DNA of 64,000 bases from Calothrix sp. NIES-2098 (GTDB lineage: Bacteria > Cyanobacteriota > Cyanobacteriia > Cyanobacteriales > Nostocaceae): assembly GCA_002368175.1 (NCBI GenBank), contig AP018173.1, forward strand, positions 158,569 to 222,568, read 5' to 3'. This document shows, one piece after another, positions 54,927 to 63,037 of this stretch (positions within the stretch are counted from its first letter, which is position 1; each line of letters opens with the position of its first letter). The notes beneath the pieces were generated by a model. It was not told the DNA's origin. It saw only the letters and a list, made by a program, of their open reading frames with translations, and made no database searches. The position numbers were made by a program, and so were the translations under genes.

Positions 54927-55164
54927 GGGAAAGTGGTTATGGAAAGTTGACCTTCAAGGTAGTCGCTGCTCCCTTCTCCAAGGTTTCCATCCCCGTTAGG
55001 GGTAGTTGTTTAGGAAAGTCTGTTGTCCAAGTGGTAATAGCTGCTCAGGCGACAACGTTTCCATCCCCGTTAGGGGAAGTGGTTATGGAAAGCTTCCGAG
55101 GAGAATTCGGATTCGACTTCTTCACCTTGTTTCCATCCCCTTGCGGGGCAATGTGATCGGAAAG
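54917..55164 (+). CRISPR. short orphan CRISPR array, 4 repeats, 3 spacers
   Basis: The repeats of 36 bp begin GTTTCCATCCCCGTTAGGGG and end in GGAAAG (54983-55018, 55057-55092). The first (54917-54946) lacks its 5' six bases and the last (55129-55164) is degenerate in the central stem and 3' half. The spacers are 54947-54982, 55019-55056 and 55093-55128, of 36, 38 and 36 bp, and unlike each other. The stem TCCCCGTTAGGGGA is palindromic, as in cyanobacterial repeats. No cas gene is visible in the window, so any activity depends on Cas proteins encoded elsewhere. Confidence 0.85.
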
Positions 55165-55721
55165 AGTTCACTTTTAGAAATCTTACTGAGCAAGGATTTC
55201 AGATACCCAATTCGACACCACTTTTATTAGTGTCAACAAGTACTGAAAATTGTCAATAAATTTAACTGTTCACAGCTTGGAAACTTTACTGTGTAAGCAA
55301 TCGACACCAGTCAACGAAGTTATGCGGTTTTCAAGGTTCGGGCTAGTGGTGTCGATGGAATGCAACACACTAGGGTAAAGGGTAAAAGATGCTACTTAAA
55401 ACTGTCAACTGTTGGACAGAAAAGTTAATGCTTGTGGAGGAGATGTCGGGAAATATAATTTTGACGACATTTTCAACAGTGCATCTATTTAGACTATGAC
55501 GCTTTATAAAACCCAAAAATAAGCCTGTATAAAAGGCAACTTTTTTGAGGCATCTCACAGGAGTTTTTAAAAGGCTCGACGCGTAAAGCGTGAAAACATT
55601 TACTAACTGGACGTTTTATAGAATACTGACATATCTAGGGAATATATTGATGAGTTGTCTTTTTTTTGATACTGTTAAAAACGTAAATTAAGTAATAACC
55701 CTTAGGGTTATAGTATCCTTT
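55165..55721. other. non-coding segment between CRISPR array and PEP-CTERM gene
   Basis: No convincing gene is seen. A minus-strand frame at 55370-55558 is short and poorly composed. The AT-rich part (55640-55720) probably holds the promoter of the PEP-CTERM gene. Confidence 0.5.
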
Positions 55722-56303
55722 ATGAAATTGAGTAACAAACTTAGCATTGCTGCCGCTGGGGTAGTTATGGGACTTGCAAGTGTCAGCATACCTTCTAGCG
55801 CCCAAGCTGCACAGTTATTTAAGTTAGACTACAATTTAGGCGGGAGTAGTGTTGATGCAACTTTGACCACTACTGATTTAGATCCTGTAACTAATAGCTA
55901 CACAATTACAGACATCACTGGCACAAGAACATTCCAAGATGTTACACAAACCATATTCGGACTGCTGCCAACAGGTACTGATGTAGATGGGACGCTAACT
56001 GACAACAAGTTATTTGCAAATGCTCCGTTTCTAGACTCTAATGGCTTCGGTTTCTTTGTTAACAGTGGTTTATTGAGAGTGTCTGTGAGTCCTTTTGGCG
56101 TTGGCGGCGCTTTTGGCGACTACGGTGAGTGGAATGATCGTAGAACAGGTGTCGGAGGTTCCAATTTTAATGTTACCAATATCACTAACGCCCGGCCAGT
56201 TCCCGAACCCACTACAGTAGCGGCTGCTATTGCATCTGGTGCAGGTTTAATTGCAGCCAAATTGAAGCAGCGTAAGAAACAAAAAGCTTCTCAGGCTGCG
56301 TAA
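55722..56303 (+). CDS. PEP-CTERM sorting domain protein
   Basis: This 193-residue protein has a signal peptide (MKLSNKLSIAAAGVVMGLASVSIPSSAQA-A) and a C-terminal PEP-CTERM motif: ARPVPEPTTVAAAIASGAGLIAAKLKQRKKQK (VPEPTT, hydrophobic helix, basic cluster). Between them is a Thr/Gly/Asp-rich beta-type domain. PEP-CTERM proteins are exported and cleaved by exosortase-type enzymes at the cell surface. No exosortase gene is nearby. It is an isolated gene upstream of the partition operon. Confidence 0.88.
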   Translation: MKLSNKLSIAAAGVVMGLASVSIPSSAQAAQLFKLDYNLGGSSVDATLTTTDLDPVTNSYTITDITGTRTFQDVTQTIFGLLPTGTDVDGTLTDNKLFANAPFLDSNGFGFFVNSGLLRVSVSPFGVGGAFGDYGEWNDRRTGVGGSNFNVTNITNARPVPEPTTVAAAIASGAGLIAAKLKQRKKQKASQAA

Positions 56304-56446
56304 TCTTAAATTATCTATGTTACGGCATCTACCACTTAAATATAATTTTTATACAAACTAAAACTGTTATCTAAATTAGTCCCTTTTTTAAAACTGTAAC
56401 TAAGTCGTCTTGTAAATTGATTCTTGTTTTGCCCTTGCTTAATTAA

Positions 56447-56486
56447 TTGAGTATTTGAGTAAAACTTCAAATGAGTAATTACTCAA
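56447..56486. promoter_or_regulatory. TTGAGTA repeat cluster downstream of the partition operon
   Basis: TTGAGTA at 56447 and 56455, then the palindrome TGAGTAATTACTCA (56472-56485). The same heptamer forms a cluster upstream of parA (57357-57388), so it is probably the binding site of the ribbon-helix-helix partner. Confidence 0.65.
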
Positions 56487-56707
56487 TCTTTACCAACTGG
56501 ATTATCTAAATATGCCTCTAATGCTTTAATGACAATACTTGTAATGCTGCTACCTTTGCCTTCCTCTATGGCTCTAATCTTGATTTTGTTGTGCAAACTG
56601 ACGGGTATTTCTGCATTGAGTCGAGTAGTTTCTTCCTTGCTGGCTTCTTCAATAGCTAAGTTCTTAAGCTCATGTTCCCGCCGTGTCTTCTTCGCCTTAA
56701 GTACCAT
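56483..56707 (-). CDS. ribbon-helix-helix partition protein (ParG/CopG-like)
   Basis: This 74-residue protein has a mobile basic N-terminus (MVLKAKKTRREHELKNLAIEEASKEET) and a C-terminal ribbon-helix-helix: TRLNAEIPVSLHNKIKIRAIEEGKGSSITSIVIKALEAYLDN. Its gene overlaps parA by 11 bases and ends within a TTGAGTA motif cluster. In ParA/ParG-type partition systems the RHH protein binds the centromere, represses the operon and, through its N-terminal tail, stimulates ParA ATPase. Confidence 0.85.
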   Translation of the reverse strand: MVLKAKKTRREHELKNLAIEEASKEETTRLNAEIPVSLHNKIKIRAIEEGKGSSITSIVIKALEAYLDNPVGKD

Positions 56708-57338
56708 GCTTGATAAACCTCAACACTTCTTTTTTAAGTGAGTCAATTTCTTTGGCAGCATCACTGTTGGGTTCATTGAACACAGTTAAACCTTCTGCTG
56801 CTGTTGTCGGATAAGCTACCCGTTGAGTAGTTCCAGCTTTGAGTACAGGTAAGCTGTAATCTTCCAAGGCGTTAGTAATTTCTGTGCTAAGTTTGGTATT
56901 TTTGATAGCACGACTGATAACAAAAACAGCTTTTGGCTTACCCTCAGTCACTTCCCATCGTGCGGCAATGATATCAACCAAATCAGCGCAAGCCCAAATA
57001 TCATAGGGACTTGGTTGTACTGGGATAAGAACTAAATCGGCAGTTTTGACAGCAGCCGCACTGAGTTTGGCGATTTGTGGCGCTCCATCAATAACTATCC
57101 AATCATATCCATGCGAAATTGCTTGCAGATCCTTAGCTAGTGTCTCTCGGTCAAGTCCAACAACAGGGATAATGCTGCCGCCGTTGGCTTCATTCCAGTC
57201 TCTAGTACTTCCCTGTGGGTCAGAGTCAACGAGTAAAACTTTATATTCATCTCGCTGTAGAGCATGAGCGAGATTAGTTGCAATGGTCGTTTTTCCTGAT
57301 CCTCCCTTCTGGTTCAGGACAGCGATAACTGTTGGCAT
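56697..57338 (-). CDS. parA: ParA-type partition ATPase
   Basis: This 213-residue protein has the deviant Walker A NQKGGSGKTTIATNLAHAL (the KGGxGKT with the signature first lysine), Walker A' DSDPQGSTRDWNEA, and Walker B YDWIVIDGAPQIA. The length fits the small type Ib ParA ATPases of plasmids. With the overlapping RHH gene it segregates replicon copies. The TTGAGTA cluster 19-50 bases upstream of the start (57357-57388) is the likely operator and centromere. Its presence supports replication of this DNA as a low-copy plasmid or chromid. Confidence 0.93.
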   Translation of the reverse strand: MPTVIAVLNQKGGSGKTTIATNLAHALQRDEYKVLLVDSDPQGSTRDWNEANGGSIIPVVGLDRETLAKDLQAISHGYDWIVIDGAPQIAKLSAAAVKTADLVLIPVQPSPYDIWACADLVDIIAARWEVTEGKPKAVFVISRAIKNTKLSTEITNALEDYSLPVLKAGTTQRVAYPTTAAEGLTVFNEPNSDAAKEIDSLKKEVLRFIKHGT

Positions 57339-57356
57339 TTATGGACTCCAGCATTT

Positions 57357-57388
57357 TTGAGTAAAAGCTCATTTGAGTAAATACTCAA
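57357..57388. promoter_or_regulatory. TTGAGTA operator/centromere-like repeats upstream of parA
   Basis: TTGAGTA at 57357-57363 and 57373-57379 in direct orientation, spaced 16 bp, then the inverse TACTCAA at 57382-57388. A related cluster lies downstream of the partner gene at 56447. Confidence 0.7.
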
Positions 57389-57479
57389 AGTATCAAAGCA
57401 TGATTTCACTGATAGGGCAAGTTGTATATCGCTGGATTTAACATCAGTGATCGGGCTAGTAGCGATCGCTCCAACATCG

Positions 57480-57715
57480 GGATAGGGATTTATTACGACA
57501 TTGGGGTTAAAAGCTAAAGTCATCGGTAAAGGATGGCGAGTTAAGCGCACTGACCTGGAACAGTACGTTGATAAGCTGTTTTGAAACTCGCCAAATTAAA
57601 AAGTCACTTTCAAAAAAAATGTCTTTCAAGAGTACGTTGATAAATTGCTGCAAATATCGCCAAATTACGACAGTGTGAAACTCGCCAATAGCATAGAAGC
57701 GGTATAGCTATTTGA
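57480..57715 (+). pseudogene. decayed excisionase-like remnants, duplicated
   Basis: The segment ends one frame with KAKVIGKGWRVKRTDLEQYVDKLF (stop at 57582-57584), like the C-terminus of an excisionase-type HTH domain. About 50 bp later EYVDKLLQIS occurs again, and the DNA string TACGTTGATAA and nearby GAAACTCGCCAA are repeated. No start codon or full HTH is left. Confidence 0.35.
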
Positions 57716-57807
57716 AACAGTGGCGAGATTTGGCGTGATTTAACACCAGTGTTCAAAAAGGCGATCGCCCCTTTGGGAACCATAAAGGCATTACCAAGGG
57801 ATGAAAG

Positions 57808-57999
57808 ATGGAAGCTAAAAGTCAAATCCGATTGAAGAAACTGGTATTGCCAATCGTGTTAGGGGTTATCTCCAGTTGTGCTGTAGCTACTGCATTCCGA
57901 TACTGGCAGGCGAAAACACAAGGTTGGTGTGTTCGTGCTTACCCAGATGGTAAAGAAGAAGTTCTATATGGTAGTGACTGCCAAAAGCCAGCAGACTGA
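57808..57999 (+). CDS. small membrane protein
   Basis: A 63-residue protein with a single membrane segment (LVLPIVLGVISSCAVATAF) and a short periplasmic tail with two Cys (GWCVRAYPDGKEEVLYGSDCQKP). It has AAGGGATGAAAG upstream, an acceptable ribosome-binding site. It lies just before the telomere-like motifs and the resolvase gene. Function unknown. Confidence 0.6.
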   Translation: MEAKSQIRLKKLVLPIVLGVISSCAVATAFRYWQAKTQGWCVRAYPDGKEEVLYGSDCQKPAD

Positions 58000-58013
58000 G
58001 CAATAGAGAAAAG

Positions 58014-58100
58014 TCTATACACCCCACTAATGCACCCCATAACTTTTATGATGCTTATCTGCACATTTAAGAAATGGGGTGTTATGATTGGGGTGTAAGA
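58014..58100. promoter_or_regulatory. telomere-like motifs in front of the resolvase gene
   Basis: The 5' region contains ACACCCCACTAATGCACCCC (58017-58036) on one side and, in inverse orientation, ATGGGGTGTTATG and ATTGGGGTGTAAG (58074-58099). These share the core ACACCCCACT / TGGGGTGT with the terminal palindrome (63953-64000), suggesting that the resolvase binds and regulates its own promoter. Confidence 0.65.
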
Positions 58101-58124
58101 CAAAGTAAAAGGTATTTCTCAATC

Positions 58125-59621
58125 ATGACACGCTCACTAGAACAAATTGCAGAAGGTAAAAATACTCAGGATTTAAGAAAAGAAGCTGTTGAATTTTTAC
58201 GTAAAACTAAAATACCTTTTGTACAGCAAGGTATCGAACGTACCGCAAGCTATATCCAGTCCAATGGACGTAAGCAAGATTGTGTAGAGTACATCAGTTT
58301 GTGTGAAGCAACACTGGCACAAGAACCGAAAAAACCTGCCGTAGAAACTGCTGTAAAAACACTAGATACTACAACTAAGCAAACACCAGTTAAAAATTCT
58401 AAAACTCGCAAAAATACCAAAAAACAACCTGTAGAATTTGTAGAACCTGTAGAAATTAAACCTGAACCGATACCCGAAAAGATTGAAGCTACAACAGAAA
58501 CAACCAGACCAACAATAGAACACTCAGAATACTCTGATTCTGAGGCTGAAAAGCTTGGTATAGCCAAGAAACTTTACTATGCAACTGCTGCCAAAGATGG
58601 TTTAACGGGGTTAAGAGAATATCAATTAAATCTGTGTAAAACTCAAAAATACTTCTTACCAGAGTTTGCAATTTTGGTAGCACGTACCAGAGTAATTATT
58701 GAAGATTACGCTAATGCTAAAAGTCCAGACGGTAAGGCACACCCTGGCACTATTCAAAAGATTCGTGTGGATGTAATGCGATATCTAGCTGATATCGTTA
58801 AGCCAGAGATTGATAAATTCCCGCCAGTCAATGACCGCACACTTGAAGATATTTTTAACGAGTTTGAAGCTTCTGTTCGCGGTGCGTTCGCAGATATCGG
58901 CAAAGCCAAATATGAACTCAATCGCAAGAAGAATGAAGCGGCTGAGGAAGATGTAAGAGCTATCAAGGTCAGTCCATTTATTGAATGGGCTATTGACCAA
59001 GTTTCAGATTTACCAGAGTCACCAGCCAGATGGAGAGAAGTTGCGATCGCCCTAATGTTGCTCACTGGCCGTCGCCAAAGTGAAGTAATGAGTTCAGGGA
59101 TTTTTAAATATGCCGACGAAACTCACGTTATCTTTGAAGGACAGTTGAAACGTCACGTTGCAGAACTGGTAGAAGCCGAAAAGATTCCCGTACTTGGGAA
59201 AGCTGCTAGAGCCGTTGTGAATGCTATTAACTGGCTTGAAAGTCATGGTAAGCGCACCATACCAACTGAACGTACACCAGAAGCACTACAAGCAGCTGCT
59301 AAAAAATCTCATGACCGATGCTCTAGATATATTGCAGAGGCAATGGATAAGCTCTCTGTATACTGCCAAATAATCAATAACAAGTCTTGGGAAGTTACAG
59401 AGAACGGCAAACTAGTTAACAAGTTCAAAGGGCATTTATGCCGTCAAATCTACGCTCAGGTGTGTAGCGGTCTTTTCAACGATTCCAACGAGTCCAAAAA
59501 ACGTGCGTACATTAGCCGAATACTACTAGAGAATCGTGACGCTGCACTAATTTATGACCGTGACATTGAAGTGAAAGATTGGGATGAACTTAAGCAACTT
59601 TGCGGAGTGATTGAGGAATAG
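58125..59621 (+). CDS. telomere resolvase (protelomerase-like)
   Basis: The preferred start is ATG 58125 (498 residues), after the telomere-like motifs; ATG 58074 would read through them. The N-terminal 130 residues are helical and charged with a Pro/Glu/Lys linker. The C-terminal half is the telomere-resolvase type of tyrosine-recombinase fold: LLTGRRQSEV with catalytic Arg316, GQLKRH with Lys342, GHLCRQIYA with His437 and Arg440, and ALIYDRD with candidate nucleophile Tyr477. Such enzymes cut a replicated telomere palindrome and reseal each side as a hairpin. A perfect palindrome 4.3 kb downstream is the expected substrate. Confidence 0.88.
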   Translation: MTRSLEQIAEGKNTQDLRKEAVEFLRKTKIPFVQQGIERTASYIQSNGRKQDCVEYISLCEATLAQEPKKPAVETAVKTLDTTTKQTPVKNSKTRKNTKKQPVEFVEPVEIKPEPIPEKIEATTETTRPTIEHSEYSDSEAEKLGIAKKLYYATAAKDGLTGLREYQLNLCKTQKYFLPEFAILVARTRVIIEDYANAKSPDGKAHPGTIQKIRVDVMRYLADIVKPEIDKFPPVNDRTLEDIFNEFEASVRGAFADIGKAKYELNRKKNEAAEEDVRAIKVSPFIEWAIDQVSDLPESPARWREVAIALMLLTGRRQSEVMSSGIFKYADETHVIFEGQLKRHVAELVEAEKIPVLGKAARAVVNAINWLESHGKRTIPTERTPEALQAAAKKSHDRCSRYIAEAMDKLSVYCQIINNKSWEVTENGKLVNKFKGHLCRQIYAQVCSGLFNDSNESKKRAYISRILLENRDAALIYDRDIEVKDWDELKQLCGVIEE

Positions 59622-59675
59622 CCATCGTTATTGCCTCACCCTGACTACATTAACCAAGAAAGTAAACAGGTAAGA

Positions 59676-59720
59676 AATACCCCATGTATAAATTTTTTAA
59701 TTACTTGGGGTGTTTAGGTT
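59676..59720. promoter_or_regulatory. telomere-like motif pair downstream of the resolvase gene
   Basis: TACCCCATGTATAA followed about 20 bases later by TTGGGGTGTTTAG, in opposite orientation. Together with the upstream motifs this brackets the resolvase gene. Confidence 0.55.
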
Positions 59721-60247
59721 TGGGATATGTACGAGCAAACAGCTTTAGTTCCTCGGTCGGTGGTTATTAAAAAGACCCATCTAAGCTGTGTATTTAAGCG
59801 GTTTCTACACTTAGAATGCAATACTTCTTACTACGCAATGTAAGACACTGTACATATACAAAATTTTTATATATACATATTAAACAATACACATCTATCT
59901 TGAGGTAGAAATAAAGAATACTAGTTTTTCAGTATAAACTTTGTTAAAACAAAAAAATCGTCAAAATAATACTTTCTTTTTCTCAATTTTTACCTAAAAA
60001 TTAAGAGTATTTGCCTTAATACTGAGTTATTTAAGTAACAATATTTTTTTATATAAAAGTTTTAATATAAATAATTTAAATATTTATCCTTTGGTACGTT
60101 TTTTCAGTACCAGCTATTGTTGTATATGTAAAATCATTAATAAATCCTTTGACTTTGAGATAAGATATATCAATTTTAAAATTGATACTTATTTTAAGTA
60201 CCGTGCTAATCTTTGAATATCGACTTCAAAAAACAACCACATAAATT
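59721..60247. other. AT-rich non-coding segment
   Basis: About 530 bp of very AT-rich DNA with no protein-like frame longer than a few codons. It lies between the resolvase gene and a small membrane-protein gene and includes the probable promoter of the latter. Confidence 0.5.
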
Positions 60248-60589
60248 ATGAATAATATTTTTGTACCTATTGCCTTTGTTGCAATGTTTTTGGCAGCTAT
60301 TGCTGTTTTACCTGACAACCCACAACGATTAAATCCTGGAGAAGCAGCAAGAACTGCGAAAGATCTTGCTGAATTCGGAAAATTTGTAAAGGAAGGTGGA
60401 GAGAAAATTCATGATAATGTAACAAATACTAGAAAGTTTATCGATGACAGACAAACTGATTTTTATAATGACCAAGCTAGGCAAAATTTAGAGAATGATA
60501 TGCACGAGAAACGCGAACAAATTTATGATGACATAAATGACTATGCTGTAGAAAGAGAAAGAGGAAGACGAAGAACAAACAATTATTAA
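60248..60589 (+). CDS. small membrane-anchored hypothetical protein
   Basis: A 113-residue protein with an N-terminal membrane helix (VPIAFVAMFLAAIAVL) and a long charged helical, probably coiled-coil tail (EAARTAKDLAEFGKFVKEGGEKIHDNV...RRRTNNY). No family is recognised. A strong terminator follows at 60648-60685. Confidence 0.6.
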   Translation: MNNIFVPIAFVAMFLAAIAVLPDNPQRLNPGEAARTAKDLAEFGKFVKEGGEKIHDNVTNTRKFIDDRQTDFYNDQARQNLENDMHEKREQIYDDINDYAVERERGRRRTNNY

Positions 60590-60647
60590 GTTAGAGCTTA
60601 ATTTAATGCTACTAGTTGTGGATAAAAACTGAAACTAGTTGAGTAGA

Positions 60648-60685
60648 GAAAAACCACTAGAGAAAAAACTGGTGGTTTTTCTTTA
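60648..60685 (+). terminator. intrinsic terminator
   Basis: Ten-bp stem GAAAAACCAC (60648-60657) / GTGGTTTTTC (60672-60681), followed by TTTAAT. It closes the gene ending at 60589. Confidence 0.8.
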
Positions 60686-60734
60686 ATCTTTATTTACTCA
60701 AATAGTTGCAGTAGAATAAATTACCATAGAGTAT

Positions 60735-61886
60735 TTAATTATCATCTTGTTTCAATCTCTTTTTAATCCACTGAGTCAATAGAGGCAGAGTAATACGGTA
60801 CTTTTCTTCGGAATTGTAAAGCAAGCCTTTTTCTTGTAAGCCCAAAATGGCACTTTGGAGACTACCACCTCGTAAAAGATTATGCTTCTGGGTGTATTGA
60901 CGGCTGAAAGGTGTTTCAGTAGGGTTTAAAGCTAAACACTCTAGGACTTGTACTTGGCTTGGTGGCAGTAATAACAGTAATGACTCGAATACTACAGATA
61001 GATCTTTTAAGAGATCATCAACTACTTTTTGTACTTGTTCTGTCCCAATTTGTTCATTTGGTGCATATGTAGCTTCCAATCGTCGAACTAAAGTCTGAGT
61101 ATCTCCTAAATGCCCTTCTACTGTATTTAAGAAAAGTTTTAGTCCCTCCTCATTAAAGGATAATTCTCTCTTATTTAGCCAACATATTAAACTATCCTCT
61201 TTTAGAGGTGAAAGATTTATATGGACTACTGTGCTTTGGTTATTTTCGTCAACACCTGTTTTTATGTTTACCTCAGAAATTGTAGCCACTACAACATAAC
61301 TTACTAATTGTTGTTTGTTAATTGTATTTTTTAAAAAATTTTCCCATATATGGTCTTTCCTATCCCAAGAGCGAATATGAGAAAAATTCTCTAAAATCAA
61401 AACAATTCTTTGTTTTAGAGCTTCTGCTAGTTCTTGCGGTAGCTTAATTAAAACTCCAAATGCCTGGAATAAAAACTTATCTTTTTCGTGTCCAGTCAGT
61501 TTGTTTTGACTTTGCGCTAATCCAAGTTGTAGTCTATTGTTGGCATCGAAATTCAAATCAAATAGATTTTTAGCAATGTTTATGTGCCACTTTTGTATAC
61601 GATTTAAAGCTTCTTCACCTTTAAAGGTATGGATTATACCTTGACATAATTGTTTTATAAAGGTTTCTTTATTTATGGCTTGAATGCAGTCTATCTTTAA
61701 TACTTTTACATAGGCTTGACGAGAAGCTTGCTGTATTAAGATATGCCGACCACTGCCAGGTACTCCAGTGATTAATAAATCCTCATCATTTTCTAAGGCA
61801 TTAATAATGCGTTTAAACTCATTTTCTCGCATTATAGGCACTGCCGAGTTTGTATCTGGAGATGGAAACTGTATGGTTTGCGACAT
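60735..61886 (-). CDS. AAA/STAND-type ATPase with degenerate Walker A
   Basis: This 383-residue protein resembles an Orc1/Cdc6- or NB-ARC-like ATPase: FKRIINALENDEDLLITGVPGSGRHILIQQ (P-loop with Arg-His where Lys-Thr/Ser is usual), RIVLILENFSHI (Walker B-like), VVVATISEVN (sensor 1), and a C-terminal winged helix (LLPPSQVQVLECLALNPTETPFSRQYTQKHNLLRGGSLQSAILGLQEKGLL). Without the P-loop lysine, ATP hydrolysis is doubtful but binding may persist. It sits between the resolvase and the telomere, beside a repeated non-coding unit, so a replication or end-maintenance role is a speculative possibility. Confidence 0.75.
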   Translation of the reverse strand: MSQTIQFPSPDTNSAVPIMRENEFKRIINALENDEDLLITGVPGSGRHILIQQASRQAYVKVLKIDCIQAINKETFIKQLCQGIIHTFKGEEALNRIQKWHINIAKNLFDLNFDANNRLQLGLAQSQNKLTGHEKDKFLFQAFGVLIKLPQELAEALKQRIVLILENFSHIRSWDRKDHIWENFLKNTINKQQLVSYVVVATISEVNIKTGVDENNQSTVVHINLSPLKEDSLICWLNKRELSFNEEGLKLFLNTVEGHLGDTQTLVRRLEATYAPNEQIGTEQVQKVVDDLLKDLSVVFESLLLLLPPSQVQVLECLALNPTETPFSRQYTQKHNLLRGGSLQSAILGLQEKGLLYNSEEKYRITLPLLTQWIKKRLKQDDN

Positions 61887-62094
61887 TTTACCTCTATCTG
61901 TGGACGGTTATAGCTGGTAGGTTCTGGAGAAAGAGTAATTGGGCAATAATTATTTTGATGTTTACAGCTACATAATAGCATTGGTACTTAAAATACGTAC
62001 CAAGTTATTAAATATCAAGTAAAGCAAATTTTTAGTGTATAGATATTAGCGGAAGGCATTACCCAAAGTTCTCACACTTCCAAAACATTCCGAT

Positions 62095-62170
62095 CGCTTC
62101 ACAACCTTCCAGTCCCTTCCATAAATTCCAGCCCCTTCCAGTCCATTCCAGCCCGTTCCCGCAGCCTCTT
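62095..62170. repeat. TTCCAG(C/T)CC pyrimidine-rich iteron-like tract
   Basis: CCTTCCAGTCCCTTCC, then TTCCAGCCCCTTCCAGTCC and TTCCAGCCCGTTCCC: about four copies of TTCCAGYCC in 60 bp. The strand bias and repetition resemble binding iterons. Confidence 0.55.
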
Positions 62171-62236
62171 GTAGTATTACAGATGTTACAAAGTCTTAAA
62201 ACCAGTTTTTGATACTCCTGAAGCTGCTATCAAATA

Positions 62237-62684
62237 CTTAGGAAATTTAGCGATATTTAGCACACGCATTTATAATTTTGTACTTATACTTAGAAACGAA
62301 AAAAGTTGCCATTTTTTGCCTTTAAAAACGGCTGAAACGTTTGTATAGCAAGCTTTGTGGCGGTCACACCTGTTTTCACAACTTATTAAACCAGATGTGT
62401 AAGGTGTGTGACTGATTTTTGGTGATTAAAATAACACACAAGGTTACATAGCTATATCAGGTTTACAGAATTTCAAAACGCTTAAGAAATTTAGCAATAT
62501 TTAGCACATACATTTATAAAATTGTACTTGTACTTAGAAACGAAAAAAGTTCTCATTTTTTGCCTTTAAAAACGACTAAAACGTTTGTATAGCAAGCTTT
62601 ATGGCGGTCACACCTGTTTTTACCACTTATTAAACCAGATGTAAACAAGGTGTGACTGATTTTTAGTGATTAAAATAACACACA
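62237..62684. repeat. ~204-bp direct repeat with internal dyads (possible origin)
   Basis: Copy A is 62237-62440, copy B is 62481-62684. Both contain GAAACGAAAAAAGTT, CGTTTGTATAGCAAGCTTT, GGCGGTCACACCTG and GATTAAAATAACACACA at the same spacing, with scattered mismatches. Within each, GTCACACCT and AGGTGT(GT)GAC form an imperfect inverted pair. No protein-like frame covers the region. Nearby 61900-62230 and 62700-63030 are also non-coding. Confidence 0.8.
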
Positions 62685-63037
62685 ACGGTGATTAAAACCG
62701 CAAGTAACTTTTAAAAACACGCCGGAGTGCTTCAAAGCAAATCTGACAGTCCAGGAAAGTTTTAGAACGTTGCACAAACGTTATAGAGGCGGAAAGCTAT
62801 TTAGAGGCATCTAGAAGCGTCTGTAGCGCGTGTTGGCGATTATTTCAGAGCTTACTATGTTAAACTTTTCAAACGCTTTAAGGCGATTTTAAGGGCAGTT
62901 TAGCAAAGGGCAGTGATTTAAAAATGTTGTGAAACGTTCTGAAGCGATCGCCAACCTTTTGAGCATCCAGGGTCGGGTTTCGCAGTAACGGGGGTTATGC
63001 CATAAAATTTTAAAAAAGCATAACCTACTTTAATGTC

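Noticed and set aside
54947..55230. Two overlapping open frames across the CRISPR array
   Set aside because: They are translations of repeats and spacers, with the same short peptide recurring because of the 36-bp repeats; no start context or family.
57314..57550. Minus-strand frame of 78 codons upstream of parA
   Set aside because: It overlaps the TTGAGTA operator repeats and a plus-strand excisionase-like remnant; composition suggests a shadow.
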